A stretch of 42,966 bases of DNA from Verrucomicrobiales bacterium (GTDB taxonomy: Bacteria; Verrucomicrobiota; Verrucomicrobiia; Limisphaerales; Palsa-1400), in contig PLIU01000083.1 of the NCBI GenBank assembly GCA_003140095.1, positions 20,569-63,534 on the forward strand, in the 5' to 3' direction. The notes under the pieces are model-generated. The model searched no databases, was not told where the DNA came from, and was given only the letters and a program-made list of their open reading frames with translations. A program made the translations under genes and the position numbers. Positions 8,087-17,153 of this stretch are shown piece by piece; position 1 is the first letter of the stretch, and every line of letters begins with the position of its first letter.

Positions 8087-9183
8087 AAGATGACCAGATT
8101 GTCGCGATGCACCAGCACGGCGCGGGTGGAGCGGGCCTGGACGGTGGCGCAATCAAAATCGCAGATGCCGCGCGCGAATTCCGTGCCGTTGAGATCACAA
8201 ATGCGCACCACGTCGCCGGCGGCGAACTCGCCCTCGCTGCGCGCCACCCCCGGCGGGAGCAGGCTCTTGCCGTTTTCGCGCAAGGCCTTCCTGGCGCCGT
8301 CATCGACGAAGAGAGTTCCTTTGGCGTGATGGAAAAAGGCGATCCATCGCTTGCGTCCCGCCAGTTTATCCGGCTGCGCGACAAACATGGTTCCCTCCTC
8401 CGCCCCTTCCAGGATGCGGGCCAGCACGGCCTTCTTTTTGCCCGAGGCAATGATCATCGGGATGCCCGCGCGCACCGCCATTTTGGCCGCCTGCAATTTG
8501 GAGGCCATGCCGCCGACGGCCGTTTCACTGGCGGTGCCGCGCGCCATCTTTTCCACCGTCGCGTCCAGGTTCTCGACCACGCTGATGGTGCGGGGATTGG
8601 GCTTGCCGAAGTTTTCGAGCAACCCGTCCACGGTGGTGAGGATGATCAGCGCGTCGGCCGGCAGCAGGCAGGCCACCAAGGCCGACAATTTATCGTTGTC
8701 GCCGAATTTCAATTCGGTGAAGGAAGTCGCGTCGTTTTCGTTGATGATGGGGATGACGCCATGCTGGAGCAGCGTGACCAGGGTGCTGCGGGCGTTGAGG
8801 TGGCGCTCGTGATGTTCCAGATCGTCGTGCGTCAGGAGAACTTGGGCGACGCGAAAGCCGGCCTCGGCCAGGAGCCGCTCGTAGAGCGTCATCAGACGCG
8901 GCTGGCCGACGGCGGCACAGGCTTGCAACTGGGAAAGGTCGGCGGGCCGCTTCTGGAAGCCCAAGACACCCATGCCCGCGCCGACCGCGCCGGAGCTGAC
9001 GATGACGACTTGTTTGCCCTGGGCGCGCACGGCGGCGATTTGGGCGGCCAACTGGCTGATTTGCTCCAGATCAGGCTGCTTGCGGCTGTCGGTCAAGACG
9101 CCGGTGCCCAATTTGACCACAATACGACTGGCATTTTTCAGCGAAGCGCGATGCATGCGATGCAAATTCAAGGATGAATCCAT
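8083..9183 (-). CDS. proB: Glutamate 5-kinase with PUA domain
   Basis: First enzyme of proline synthesis, phosphorylating glutamate on its gamma-carboxyl. The 366-residue protein has an amino-acid-kinase domain (RIVVKLGTGVLTD, VSSGAVGAG, NENDAT, FGDNDKLSALVA, GGMASKLQAA) and a C-terminal PUA domain from about residue 280 (KGTLFVDDGARKAL onward). The gene order proB-mazG with a four-base overlap suggests one transcript. proA is not in the window. A second ATG at 9156 would give a protein starting nine residues later; neither start has a clear ribosome-binding site. Confidence 0.93.
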   Translation of the reverse strand: MDSSLNLHRMHRASLKNASRIVVKLGTGVLTDSRKQPDLEQISQLAAQIAAVRAQGKQVVIVSSGAVGAGMGVLGFQKRPADLSQLQACAAVGQPRLMTLYERLLAEAGFRVAQVLLTHDDLEHHERHLNARSTLVTLLQHGVIPIINENDATSFTELKFGDNDKLSALVACLLPADALIILTTVDGLLENFGKPNPRTISVVENLDATVEKMARGTASETAVGGMASKLQAAKMAVRAGIPMIIASGKKKAVLARILEGAEEGTMFVAQPDKLAGRKRWIAFFHHAKGTLFVDDGARKALRENGKSLLPPGVARSEGEFAAGDVVRICDLNGTEFARGICDFDCATVQARSTRAVLVHRDNLVIL

Positions 9184-9234
9184 CGGGGCAAAGATTCAAA
9201 CACAGAAAAGGCTTGCCAAAAGGCAGGCAAACAG

Positions 9235-9642
9235 ATGAAAAAAGGAGTGATGGATTCGGTAGCGCCAGTCAAAAAGATCATTTTGGTCGTGGAAGACGAG
9301 CCGACCTTGCGCTCTTTGGTGAGCAAGGTGCTCGAGCGCAGCGGCTATGCTGTCATCGAGTCCTCCTCCGGCGTGGCCGCGTTGGAACTCTGGTCCAAGA
9401 GCAAACCGCACATCGATCTCCTGCTGACCGACATGGTGATGCCCGACGGCATTTCCGGCCTGCAACTGGCTGAGACGCTCAAGCTGCAGAATCCCGGCCT
9501 CAAAGTGATCTTCACCACCGGCTACAGCGCCGAATTGATGGGCAAGGACTTCCAAATCAAGGAAGGCGTTAACTTCCTGCAAAAACCCTATCCGCCGCAA
9601 AAGCTCGTTCAGACCGTCCGCAACGGCTTGGAATCCGAGTGA
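9235..9642 (+). CDS. Single-domain response regulator (CheY-like receiver)
   Basis: A 135-residue stand-alone receiver domain with no output domain. The acidic pair is in LVVEDEP, the phospho-acceptor is Asp66 in LLTDMVMPDG, the switch Thr is in FTTGYS, and the conserved Lys is in LQKPYPP. The PDGISGL and GYSAEL patterns are like receivers that follow hybrid histidine kinases. It would pass a phosphoryl signal by protein contact. No histidine kinase lies nearby, so it is an orphan here. An alternative ATG at 9250 would leave the domain intact. Confidence 0.9.
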   Translation: MKKGVMDSVAPVKKIILVVEDEPTLRSLVSKVLERSGYAVIESSSGVAALELWSKSKPHIDLLLTDMVMPDGISGLQLAETLKLQNPGLKVIFTTGYSAELMGKDFQIKEGVNFLQKPYPPQKLVQTVRNGLESE

Positions 9643-9663
9643 ACGGCTATCAGCAAAGAAGAT

Positions 9664-10866
9664 TCACTTCGCGATCGCGGCTTCCTCAATTTGCTCTGAC
9701 CCAGTGTGGGTGTGGGCCGGTTTTGCCGCGCGGTTGACGCCTTGGCGGGGTAGGCGCAAGCGCCAGCTTGTGAGCACGTCGTAGGAAACAGAATGCTTCA
9801 GTTTTGCCAGGTCGTGAACCGTGATTTCCTCATGGCCCTGGCGGCCCAGGAGGACGGCTTCATCCCACATCTGGGCTTGCGGAATGTCGGTAATGTCCAC
9901 TATCAGCGAGTCCATGGTGACGCCGCCCAGGAGAGGGGCGCGCTGGCCGTGCAGAAGCGCGCAGCCCTGATTGCGGACGCGGGGAAAACCGTCGCCGTAG
10001 CCGATGGGCAGGACGGCGATGCGCCGGGGCGCCGGCGCCGTGTAGCCCATGCCGTAGCCCACGACTTCGCTTGCTTCCAGACGTTGAATGGCCGCAATGC
10101 GCGCTTTGACCGACATGACAGGTTCAAGGCCGGCAATGCGGCGGCAAAAGCCGGACGGAAAAATGCCGAACATTAAAATGCCGACGCGCACCATGTCGCG
10201 GTGAGCCTGCGGCAAATCGAGAAAGCCGCCGCTGTTGCAAAGATGTTGGTATCGGACGCGCGCGCCGCTTTCCGCCAGGCCGCGCATCACTTCGTCAAAG
10301 CGGGCTGTTTGGAGATGGGCAAAAGTCTTGTCCGCTTCATCCGATTGCGCGAAGTGCGTCATCGCCCCTTCGAGCAAGAGAGATCGTTCCGAGCAGATCA
10401 ACTCCAGGAGCGGCCGAGCCTGGTCCCAGCGCACGCCGAAGCGGCTCATGCCGGTGTGAATTTTTACATGGACCGGCACGCGCTTGCCTCTGGCGGCGGC
10501 CGCGCGGGCCAACGCGCGCACGGTACCGACTTCATTGACACAGACGGTCAAATCATGCTCCACGCACCACGGCAACTCGGCTTCCTGCCGTTGCCCCAGC
10601 AGCAGCAGCGGCGCGGTAATGCCGGCCTCGCGCAGAACCATCGCTTCTTCCAGCGTGCTCAAGCCGAGAAACGACGCGCCCTCTTCCAGCGCGATGCGCG
10701 CCACGTCGAGCGCGCCGTGGCCGTAGGCTTCGTCCTTCACGACCGCCAGCAGTTTCACGATGGCTGGAAGGTCGCGGCGAATGAGCTGGAGGTTGCGGCG
10801 GAGGCGGCCGAGATCAATTTCCGTCCACGCCGGTCGCGGAGGAAAGGTTGTGAAGTTAAAATCCAT
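9664..10866 (-). CDS. alr: Alanine racemase
   Basis: PLP-dependent enzyme making D-alanine for peptidoglycan. The 400-residue protein shows the N-terminal WTEIDLGRLRRNL segment, the PLP-binding lysine Lys44 in VVKDEAYGHG, GLSTLEEA, HVKIHTGMSRFG, and the VGYGMGYTA and VLPIGYGDGF segments of the C-terminal domain. The usual VKADAYGHG motif has Asp-Glu in place of Ala-Asp after the lysine, a mild variation. The final 25 residues (rich in Ala, Thr, Glu) extend beyond the usual end. It converges on the receiver gene with a 21-base gap. Confidence 0.93.
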   Translation of the reverse strand: MDFNFTTFPPRPAWTEIDLGRLRRNLQLIRRDLPAIVKLLAVVKDEAYGHGALDVARIALEEGASFLGLSTLEEAMVLREAGITAPLLLLGQRQEAELPWCVEHDLTVCVNEVGTVRALARAAAARGKRVPVHVKIHTGMSRFGVRWDQARPLLELICSERSLLLEGAMTHFAQSDEADKTFAHLQTARFDEVMRGLAESGARVRYQHLCNSGGFLDLPQAHRDMVRVGILMFGIFPSGFCRRIAGLEPVMSVKARIAAIQRLEASEVVGYGMGYTAPAPRRIAVLPIGYGDGFPRVRNQGCALLHGQRAPLLGGVTMDSLIVDITDIPQAQMWDEAVLLGRQGHEEITVHDLAKLKHSVSYDVLTSWRLRLPRQGVNRAAKPAHTHTGSEQIEEAAIAK

Positions 10867-11089
10867 ACATTCTTTTAAATGTCGCCCACGTTTTAATCAT
10901 CCCTGGCGCCGGATGACACGCTAAAAAAATCGGCGCGGGCAAGCCTTGTTCCACCTCCGGTATGCAGCGCCGCCTGCTTGCAGTTCAGAGTGCAGGACAG
11001 GCGTGAGCGCAAATGTCCCGGTCAACGTGCCGCTCGTCTGGCACCGCGCTTCCACCTGAAAAAAAGTTCCATTTTTATTCATTTCTCTG

Positions 11090-11118
11090 TTGACATGAGA
11101 GGGAAGATTGGGTTATTT
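11090..11118 (+). promoter_or_regulatory. Putative sigma-70 promoter of the 1214-residue secreted protein
   Basis: In the 320-base gap after alr, TTGACA (11090-11095) is followed after 17 bases by TTATTT (11113-11118). The -35 is perfect and the -10 is weak. Downstream, a small hairpin CCAGC-GAGT-GCTGG lies at about 11135-11148 in the leader, before the ATG at 11188. The rest of the gap shows nothing I recognise. Confidence 0.35.
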
Positions 11119-11187
11119 CTTTTTTTTCGCAATTCCAGCGAGTGCTGGCAAATCAAACGTCTGTGAGACACAAAAGCTAAGATCGAT

Positions 11188-14100
11188 ATGAATACGAAAA
11201 TGTTTCGATTCCTTCTCTGTATTGTCATCGGTGTCATCCTCCCAGCCCTGAGTGCCAGAGCCACCCCGTATGCCTCTGGTGTCACCAACCAAGCCGGGAC
11301 CATTCAGTATATATTGAACGAACAGCCCGACAGCGCCTGGGTCATTTTTGAAGACGGAACAAGCAATAACATTGCGTCGCCCATTGTGGGGACGAACACA
11401 TTCAGCCTGGGAAGCCATACCAGCTTCGGCATTTACGTGAAAAAAGCCGGCAACGGCACGCCGGCGCAGATCAGTGATGATTCCGCAATGTACAACAATT
11501 GGAACACGCCGCGCGGTGTTGGGATCAATGTCAATGCGACCAATGGGTATTTATTTGGCCGGGTTTACATTAACAACAGTCTTCCCGGCTCCGTCCTGGG
11601 AAAAGGCATTTACGCTCTTAATGCCGACCAGTCCGACCTCCTGGGCGGAACCAATGGTTCGCTGGGCGACACGTTTACCAACGCAGATTCATCCAGCAGT
11701 CCCTACAGAATCCATGTGGGCGCGGATGACAATTTGTATGTTGGCGACAACGAATCGGTAAACGCGATGGTGTGGCAAGTCGCGCCGGATCTCAGTGCGA
11801 TTAGTCAGGTCTTTGGCGAACTAGGCGAGGCAGCGGGGATCGCCGCGGGTGTTCATGGACGGTCGTTCGGACGGCCGATTGCCAAGGGCTCGATTGCGAC
11901 CAGCAACATGGTGCTGTGGGTGGCCGACTCGTCGCTGCCGATCGGCAATGGCACAACATTGGGATATAACGCGGCCATAGGCGATGTGAACAATATCGAC
12001 CGCTACACGATTGGGGCGGGTCCGCTGCCTTGGACCAATGCCCCAGATCTCTCAATGAATCTGGGCATTGCCAGCATTGCCACCCTGGACGACGACGTGG
12101 ACATCGGTCCGGTCACCAGCAACATTTTTGGGATGAATTATCGAGCCAATTACGGGATGCCTTGTCTTCAAGTTTACGATCCCACTGGCATGACTCTGCT
12201 TTGGAGTTCTCTGGAAGGCCCGATCAACGTTGGCCCTGACTTTTTCAATTTCGATTTTGAGGGCTCGCAGTTTTCCATGTATTGCTTCGCCATTTCTCCT
12301 GACGAGAGATTTCTGGCAGCGGGTCTGATTAACAATCCGATCCTGATTATGAATTTAAACAACGGAATTCCTGACCCCTCGTCGCTCTTTGTCATCCCCA
12401 ACGCGCCTAACTCCTCGGGGTATGAGGACATTCGCAGCATTTGCTGGGATGCGGCGGACAATGTCTATACCGTCAGTTCCGGGCAGGGTCTTCTGCGCGT
12501 GTTTTCTCTCGGGTTTTCTTCGACCTGCATCACGACCAATGATTCCACGAGCACGAATGGGAGCTTCGACCTGATTCTGCCTCCCCTCAGAGCGAGCGTG
12601 GTCGCCACCACTCCAGTGGCTTCACAGAATCATGGGAGCCCGACTCCCGGAATCTTTACCATCACTCTCAACACAAATGTGCTGGCTTCCCCGGAGACGG
12701 TTAACTTCGTTCTTGGCGGCACGGCCAGCAACGGAACTTATGTCGCTTCCTCCACCAACAGCGTGACTTTCCCCGCCGGAACTGCGCCGTCGGGTAATTG
12801 GTCAGAGACCGTGACCATCACGCCGACAGCGACGCCGGTCATTGCTCCCACGCTGACAGTAACTCTACAGGTAGTTGGTGGCAGCGATTATCTGGCGAAT
12901 TCGCCCGTGCTGGACACGGTCTATATTGCGAACACGGGTCCGCAATTCTATTCCGTCACCGGCGTGACGGCGGGCACGCTATACCGGGGACTGAGCAATG
13001 ATTTCGGGGAGTTTGTCGTTACCCGCCTGGGTGATACCAACGTAGGACCTCTTACCATCACCAACTTCACTTACGGCGGCATGGCCGCCTTCGGGGTGGA
13101 TTATGTAGCTGGCGCGCAATTGGAAGTCGGCAATTATCCAGTGATTGGCTCTCCCGGGGTGGTTTTTAACCCTGGCGATGTGAACAAGGAAGTTATCGTG
13201 GGTGCGCCGGTGCCGACTCCCTACGGCAGTCCGGCCGTCGGGAACGAGACGATCCTGGTTGGATTGGGATCGACCAACAGTTCCGAATTGAGCCAGGAGG
13301 GTATCTCCTATACGGTAGGCTCCGCCACGGCCTCACTGACGCTGCTGGACAACGCCAATCCTCCTGAATTCGTGCTGTGGTCCGACCCCCTGACCAATGC
13401 CAGTGACAGCGTGAATTGGACGCTGACCTTTGCCGGTACGAATTTGGGTGCGACGACGGTACCTCCCGTCGTGATCAGTCCCTATCCCAACAACGAGAGC
13501 GGCGCTCCGACTTATCCCAACGATGCCGGTGGAACCAACGACTTCGACGTCGAATTTGGCTATGCAGTGACCAGCGACACCGTCGGCCAGTCCTTGGCCA
13601 TGGCCGCCAAGGGATGGACCAACGCGCTCAAGATGACCGTGAACAAGGACCCGTCTTTTACGGGTGCATCGATGGGCGTCAATGTTTATCCGACGGGCAA
13701 GACATTTGGCGGCAACTACGCGTTGCGGTTTAGCATGAGTTTGGTGGAAGGCACCGGATATACGGGGACGACCCTCTCCGAGGCGGCTGAATTCGGCCTC
13801 AATCACACCGGCACCAATTGCAATTGGGTTAGTGGCGACATCGTTCTATCGCCACCGATCGGCAGCGGCTACACAAACATTGATGGAGTGTGGATCGCGA
13901 TTGACTCGGCCGCGGGTATCGCCACGGGCGGCACGCCACCCGATTTCGGCTTATACACGGGCGGGACTTCGACCCTCCAGGGCTTGCCCAATTCAGGTTG
14001 GTACCAACCGGACAGCGCGCCCGGCACGGCCTTTGCGACTGTTTACAAGCATCCGACACCCTACGACGCCACTGGCAGCGGAACTCCGGCCTCTATCTTG

Positions 14101-14832
14101 CCGACCGGTGTCTGGAGTGATGTTGAACTCAAGCAGTTCAACGGCACGGTGACGCTCTCCGTTAATAAAACAGCGGTTCTCAGCTACGCGGTGACGAGCC
14201 AGTTTACCAACGGAGACATCATGCTTGGCTATGATGATCCCTTTGCCAACCTTAGCGCGGGTTCAGGCGCGGCCGTCTATTACTCCAATGTCCGGGTTGT
14301 GGAGCTGGCGCCTTACGTCACCAGCATTACTCCTGCCAGCCTGACCGTTGACGAAGGCCAAACCGCAACCTTCACAGCTACCGCGACCGGCGCGCAACCG
14401 TTTACCAACGTCTGGTACTTCGGGACCACGGCGATCAATACCAACATTGTCACCTCGGCGGTTGATTCCAACAACCTGGTGTTGGCCAATTCAACCTTAG
14501 CCAGCGCCGGAAATTACACGTTGGTAGTGAGCGACCTTTCTGGAGGATCTGTCACCAGTTCGGTTGTCACGTTGACAGTCATCGTTCCGCCGCCGGATTT
14601 TACAGGAGTAACTTTGAGCGCCAACGGCAGCCAGGCGATCCTGACTTTTACGACGGGCAATCCGTACGACACGACCAACTCATTTACCCTTCAGAGTTCC
14701 ACCAATCTGGCAAGCGTCAACTCCGGCTTTGCTGACGTCACCGGGGTGGCCTTTGCCCTGACCAATGGGGTCTTCACGGTGCCAGCCCCGACCAATGGGC
14801 CGGTCACGTTCTACAGGCTGCTGCACAATTAG
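11188..14832 (+). CDS. Large secreted protein with Calx-beta-like and Ig-like regions
   Basis: A 1214-residue protein with a clear signal peptide (basic start, then FLLCIVIGVILPALSARA). It has no recognisable catalytic domain. Residues about 30-450 look like a beta-propeller or NHL-like region (repeated VWVADSS-, YRANYGMP- and DNVYTVSSGQGLLRVF-type strands). Residues about 470-720 resemble Calx-beta/choice-of-anchor repeats (FVVTRLGDTNVGPLTI, FGVDYVAG). A concanavalin-like region follows at about 740-1045. An Ig-like domain opens with ITPASLTVDEGQTATFTATA near residue 1050, and the C-terminal tail ends FYRLLHN. This 'LQSSTNL...FYRLL' ending recurs in verrucomicrobial secreted proteins. Likely surface or matrix protein; function unknown. 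Very Thr/Ser/Asn/Gly-rich. Confidence 0.75.
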   Translation: MNTKMFRFLLCIVIGVILPALSARATPYASGVTNQAGTIQYILNEQPDSAWVIFEDGTSNNIASPIVGTNTFSLGSHTSFGIYVKKAGNGTPAQISDDSAMYNNWNTPRGVGINVNATNGYLFGRVYINNSLPGSVLGKGIYALNADQSDLLGGTNGSLGDTFTNADSSSSPYRIHVGADDNLYVGDNESVNAMVWQVAPDLSAISQVFGELGEAAGIAAGVHGRSFGRPIAKGSIATSNMVLWVADSSLPIGNGTTLGYNAAIGDVNNIDRYTIGAGPLPWTNAPDLSMNLGIASIATLDDDVDIGPVTSNIFGMNYRANYGMPCLQVYDPTGMTLLWSSLEGPINVGPDFFNFDFEGSQFSMYCFAISPDERFLAAGLINNPILIMNLNNGIPDPSSLFVIPNAPNSSGYEDIRSICWDAADNVYTVSSGQGLLRVFSLGFSSTCITTNDSTSTNGSFDLILPPLRASVVATTPVASQNHGSPTPGIFTITLNTNVLASPETVNFVLGGTASNGTYVASSTNSVTFPAGTAPSGNWSETVTITPTATPVIAPTLTVTLQVVGGSDYLANSPVLDTVYIANTGPQFYSVTGVTAGTLYRGLSNDFGEFVVTRLGDTNVGPLTITNFTYGGMAAFGVDYVAGAQLEVGNYPVIGSPGVVFNPGDVNKEVIVGAPVPTPYGSPAVGNETILVGLGSTNSSELSQEGISYTVGSATASLTLLDNANPPEFVLWSDPLTNASDSVNWTLTFAGTNLGATTVPPVVISPYPNNESGAPTYPNDAGGTNDFDVEFGYAVTSDTVGQSLAMAAKGWTNALKMTVNKDPSFTGASMGVNVYPTGKTFGGNYALRFSMSLVEGTGYTGTTLSEAAEFGLNHTGTNCNWVSGDIVLSPPIGSGYTNIDGVWIAIDSAAGIATGGTPPDFGLYTGGTSTLQGLPNSGWYQPDSAPGTAFATVYKHPTPYDATGSGTPASILPTGVWSDVELKQFNGTVTLSVNKTAVLSYAVTSQFTNGDIMLGYDDPFANLSAGSGAAVYYSNVRVVELAPYVTSITPASLTVDEGQTATFTATATGAQPFTNVWYFGTTAINTNIVTSAVDSNNLVLANSTLASAGNYTLVVSDLSGGSVTSSVVTLTVIVPPPDFTGVTLSANGSQAILTFTTGNPYDTTNSFTLQSSTNLASVNSGFADVTGVAFALTNGVFTVPAPTNGPVTFYRLLHN

Positions 14833-14998
14833 TTATGAAATGACAACCGTTGCGGGAATTCACGCGAGGCGCGAGCTCCTTGAATCCGCGGCCTGCTTTA
14901 AGAATTAAGGCTCTCAGTGCGAGCGTGGCGCGAGTGGGAAGGCTGGAACATAAGCCTTGCCGCGCGCGAAAGATGAGATATAGTGGTATAGTGCCGTG

Positions 14999-15856
14999 AT
15001 GCGAAACATGTATGAAAGTATGCGCCTGAGGATTGGCCGTGACAGGCCGGCATTTACCTTGATCGAGTTGCTCGTGGTCATCGCGATCATCGCCATATTA
15101 GCCGCGTTGCTGCTTCCGGCCCTGGCCCGGGCCAAAATACAGGCACAGACAGCGAACTGCCTGTCCAATAAAAAGCAGTTAATGCTTGGCTGGCACATGT
15201 ACGCTGATGATTACGGGGAACATATGATTCCGAATGCCGCGGAAGGCGATGCTGCCACCAACAGTTGGTGCCCGGCCAACGGGGAGAATTGGCAATCTGC
15301 GAATGACAACACGAACGTCGCTGCTTATTTGAGCTGCCTGATGGCGCCGTATATGATCAACCAAATCGCCGTTTATGCGTGTCCTGGAGATTTTCTTCCT
15401 TCTGCCAATGGAGTGCGCCTGCGCAGCGTTTCGATGAACGGCCAAATGGGGGGTGAGGTCGTGTTACTCGATGAAAACCAATATAACCCAGGCTGGCTCG
15501 CTTATTCAAAAACAACCTCTTTGACCACGCTTCCCCCCGTGCGAGCCTTCATTTTCTGTGACGAGTCCATGTTCAGCCTGAACGACGGTTACTTGGAGAT
15601 GGGACTGAACGATCCAAGCTATCCTGATGTGCCGGCAAATTATCACGGTCATGTTAATTGCTTTGGTTTTGCCGATGGCCACGCTGAAATTCACAAATGG
15701 ATGGGCAGGGTTCTTCCAAACGTTCCGTATTCGACGGGTGTCACTGAGCAAAACCCCGGTGGCAGCCCTGCTCCCTTTAACGGCGGAGTCGTTTACTCCA
15801 CCCTTCTAGATCAAGATTGGCAGTGGTTGACAAACCACAGCAGCGCCCAGCATTGA
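14999..15856 (+). CDS. Prepilin-type protein with H-X-DG processing-associated C-terminus
   Basis: A 285-residue type II secretion/type IV pilus-like pseudopilin. The N-terminus carries the prepilin peptidase site and hydrophobic helix ([20 protein letters not shown]). The processed protein would begin at the Phe and be N-methylated. The body is globular, and near the C-terminus [15 protein letters not shown] matches the 'prepilin-type processing-associated H-X9-DG' region common in Planctomycetes and Verrucomicrobia. I chose ATG at 14999 over a GTG one codon upstream. Such genes are scattered, present in many copies per genome, and have no known cargo. Confidence 0.85.
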   Translation: MRNMYESMRLRIGRDRPAFTLIELLVVIAIIAILAALLLPALARAKIQAQTANCLSNKKQLMLGWHMYADDYGEHMIPNAAEGDAATNSWCPANGENWQSANDNTNVAAYLSCLMAPYMINQIAVYACPGDFLPSANGVRLRSVSMNGQMGGEVVLLDENQYNPGWLAYSKTTSLTTLPPVRAFIFCDESMFSLNDGYLEMGLNDPSYPDVPANYHGHVNCFGFADGHAEIHKWMGRVLPNVPYSTGVTEQNPGGSPAPFNGGVVYSTLLDQDWQWLTNHSSAQH

Positions 15857-16010
15857 GTTTTGGCGAATTTGTCTCCTTGTCGGCGTCTTGTTTGAGAAAA
15901 AAGCGGTTTTGGGATCGCGTTTGACCTATTGGCCGGCAGCAAGTCTGAGCCTTCAATTCTTTCCGTCCGAGCGTCATCCGCCGCTGAACCTTGAAAGTTT
16001 CCCAGGAGAG

Positions 16011-16250
16011 TCAGGCGGCTTGCTCGGTCGAAATGTCTTCGATGCTGGTAATATGGAGGATGGCGCATTCGACATACTTTTGGGCGAATGAGCGGGAATC
16101 CAAGTCGATGCCAATCAGGACGGAGTTCCTTTTGACCAAGGCTACGTCGTGGTTGGGGATGGTGAAAGCCCTGCCGTTCGACAGGTTGATGCGGAAGGGC
16201 CTGAACGGGCTTTCATTCATGCGCTCGCGCAGTTGTATCGCGGTTATCAT
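16011..16250 (-). CDS. Conserved 79-residue hypothetical protein, copy 1
   Basis: A 79-residue protein with the pattern ITAIQLRERMNESPFRPFRI, SNGRAFTIPNHDVALVKRN, VLIGIDLDS and VECAILHITSIED. It is a close paralogue of the next gene upstream (16282-16521), sharing the opening, the NHD motif, the IGIDLDS-like strand and the STEQAA/PTAQAA ending. Small proteins with this 'PFRPFRIxxSDGxxxxIxHPD' look are widespread in Planctomycetes and Verrucomicrobia and have no known function. A 31-base gap separates the two copies, so they are probably co-transcribed. Confidence 0.75.
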   Translation of the reverse strand: MITAIQLRERMNESPFRPFRINLSNGRAFTIPNHDVALVKRNSVLIGIDLDSRSFAQKYVECAILHITSIEDISTEQAA

Positions 16251-16281
16251 GGTTTGAACTTATTGCCGCTCCCAAGAACGG

Positions 16282-16521
16282 TCAAGCCGCTTGCGCGGTC
16301 GGAATGTCCCCAATGCGCGTGATGTGAAGCAGAACACACTCAACGAAACGTTCGGCAATGGAGTCGCTGTCAAGGTCGATACCGACTAGGATGGCATTTC
16401 GTTTGAGGAACATCATGTCATGGTTGGTGATGTCGTAGGTTTTTCCGTCGGACATGCAAATCCGGAACGACGTGAACGGCTGCGCGTCCATGCGTTGTTT
16501 GAGTTCCAATGCAGAAATCAT
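16282..16521 (-). CDS. Conserved 79-residue hypothetical protein, copy 2
   Basis: Same length and fold pattern as its neighbour: ISALELKQRMDAQPFTSFRI, MSDGKTYDITNHDMMFLKRN, ILVGIDLDS, VECVLLHITRIGD. It is the first gene of the minus-strand pair. Conservation between the copies spans the full length, with divergence spread evenly, so this is an old tandem duplication kept under constraint rather than a fresh one. Function unknown. Confidence 0.75.
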   Translation of the reverse strand: MISALELKQRMDAQPFTSFRICMSDGKTYDITNHDMMFLKRNAILVGIDLDSDSIAERFVECVLLHITRIGDIPTAQAA

Positions 16522-16578
16522 GGTTTAAATTTACCCTTTCCGGTTTCTGGTTCAAGGGCGATCTGTTCCATTTCAGCC

Positions 16579-16606
16579 TTTAGCCATTAGCCATTAGCCA
16601 TTAGCC
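16579..16606 (+). repeat. Four tandem copies of a 7-base unit (ATTAGCC) before aroK
   Basis: Four head-to-tail heptamers, the first with T for A, end ten bases before the aroK ATG, in the place where promoter or leader elements should lie. No ribosome-binding site is visible between the repeat and the start codon. Confidence 0.8.
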
Positions 16607-16616
16607 TGTCTCGTTT

Positions 16617-17153
16617 ATGAGCGACGAGCGCATCATACAGAACATCGCCCTGATCGGTTTCATGGGCACCGGCAAATCTGCCGTCGGCCGCTTGGCCGCC
16701 CAACACCTTCGCTTCGCTTTCCTGGATACGGATGAACTGATCGAAACGGAAGTGGGAAAATCGATCCCCGAAATCTTCGCCGAACAGGGCGAAGCCGCCT
16801 TCCGCAAATATGAACGGGCGGTGGTCAACGACCTGAGCGCACGGCGCGGCGCGGTCATCGCCGCTGGCGGCGGTTTGGTAGCCGATCCATCCAATCTGGC
16901 CAGCCTCAAGACCCATGCCCTTGTGATTTGCCTCTGGGCCTCGCCCGAAACGATCTGGGAGCGGGTGCGCTCGCAGACCCATCGGCCCTTGCTCCAGACG
17001 CCCGATGTGCCAGGCAAAATCCGCGAGTTGCTGGAACAACGCGCTGCGGCCTACCGCCAGGCCGACGTGCAGATTCTCACCGAATTTCGTTCCCCCAAGC
17101 AAGTCGTGCAGCATGTCCTGCATCAATTCCACCAAGCCCGGAAGCGAAAGTGA
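16617..17153 (+). CDS. aroK: Shikimate kinase
   Basis: Phosphorylates shikimate on the 3-hydroxyl using ATP, the fifth step of the chorismate pathway. The 178-residue protein has the Walker A motif GFMGTGKS (about residues 14-21), the shikimate-binding FLDTDELIE and FRKYE segments, the AAGGGLV Walker-B-like loop, and the lid region SQTHRPLL. Length is normal. The start codon lies just after a heptamer repeat. Its stop overlaps the GTG of queG, so the two form a coupled pair. Confidence 0.93.
   Translation: MSDERIIQNIALIGFMGTGKSAVGRLAAQHLRFAFLDTDELIETEVGKSIPEIFAEQGEAAFRKYERAVVNDLSARRGAVIAAGGGLVADPSNLASLKTHALVICLWASPETIWERVRSQTHRPLLQTPDVPGKIRELLEQRAAAYRQADVQILTEFRSPKQVVQHVLHQFHQARKRK

Noticed and set aside
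11135-11187. Cyclic-di-GMP (GEMM-I) riboswitch-like leader with GGCAAA and CACAAAAGCTA elements
   Set aside because: The conserved GAAA tetraloop is missing, and the start codon follows at once, leaving no room for the second stem. Too weak to call.
14996-14998. GTG as the start of the first prepilin-like gene
   Set aside because: An ATG follows immediately and leaves a normal leader; one extra residue has no support.
16928-17149. N-terminal extension of queG
   Set aside because: These 74 codons lie within aroK in another frame and do not resemble QueG; the GTG at 17150 gives a family-length protein.
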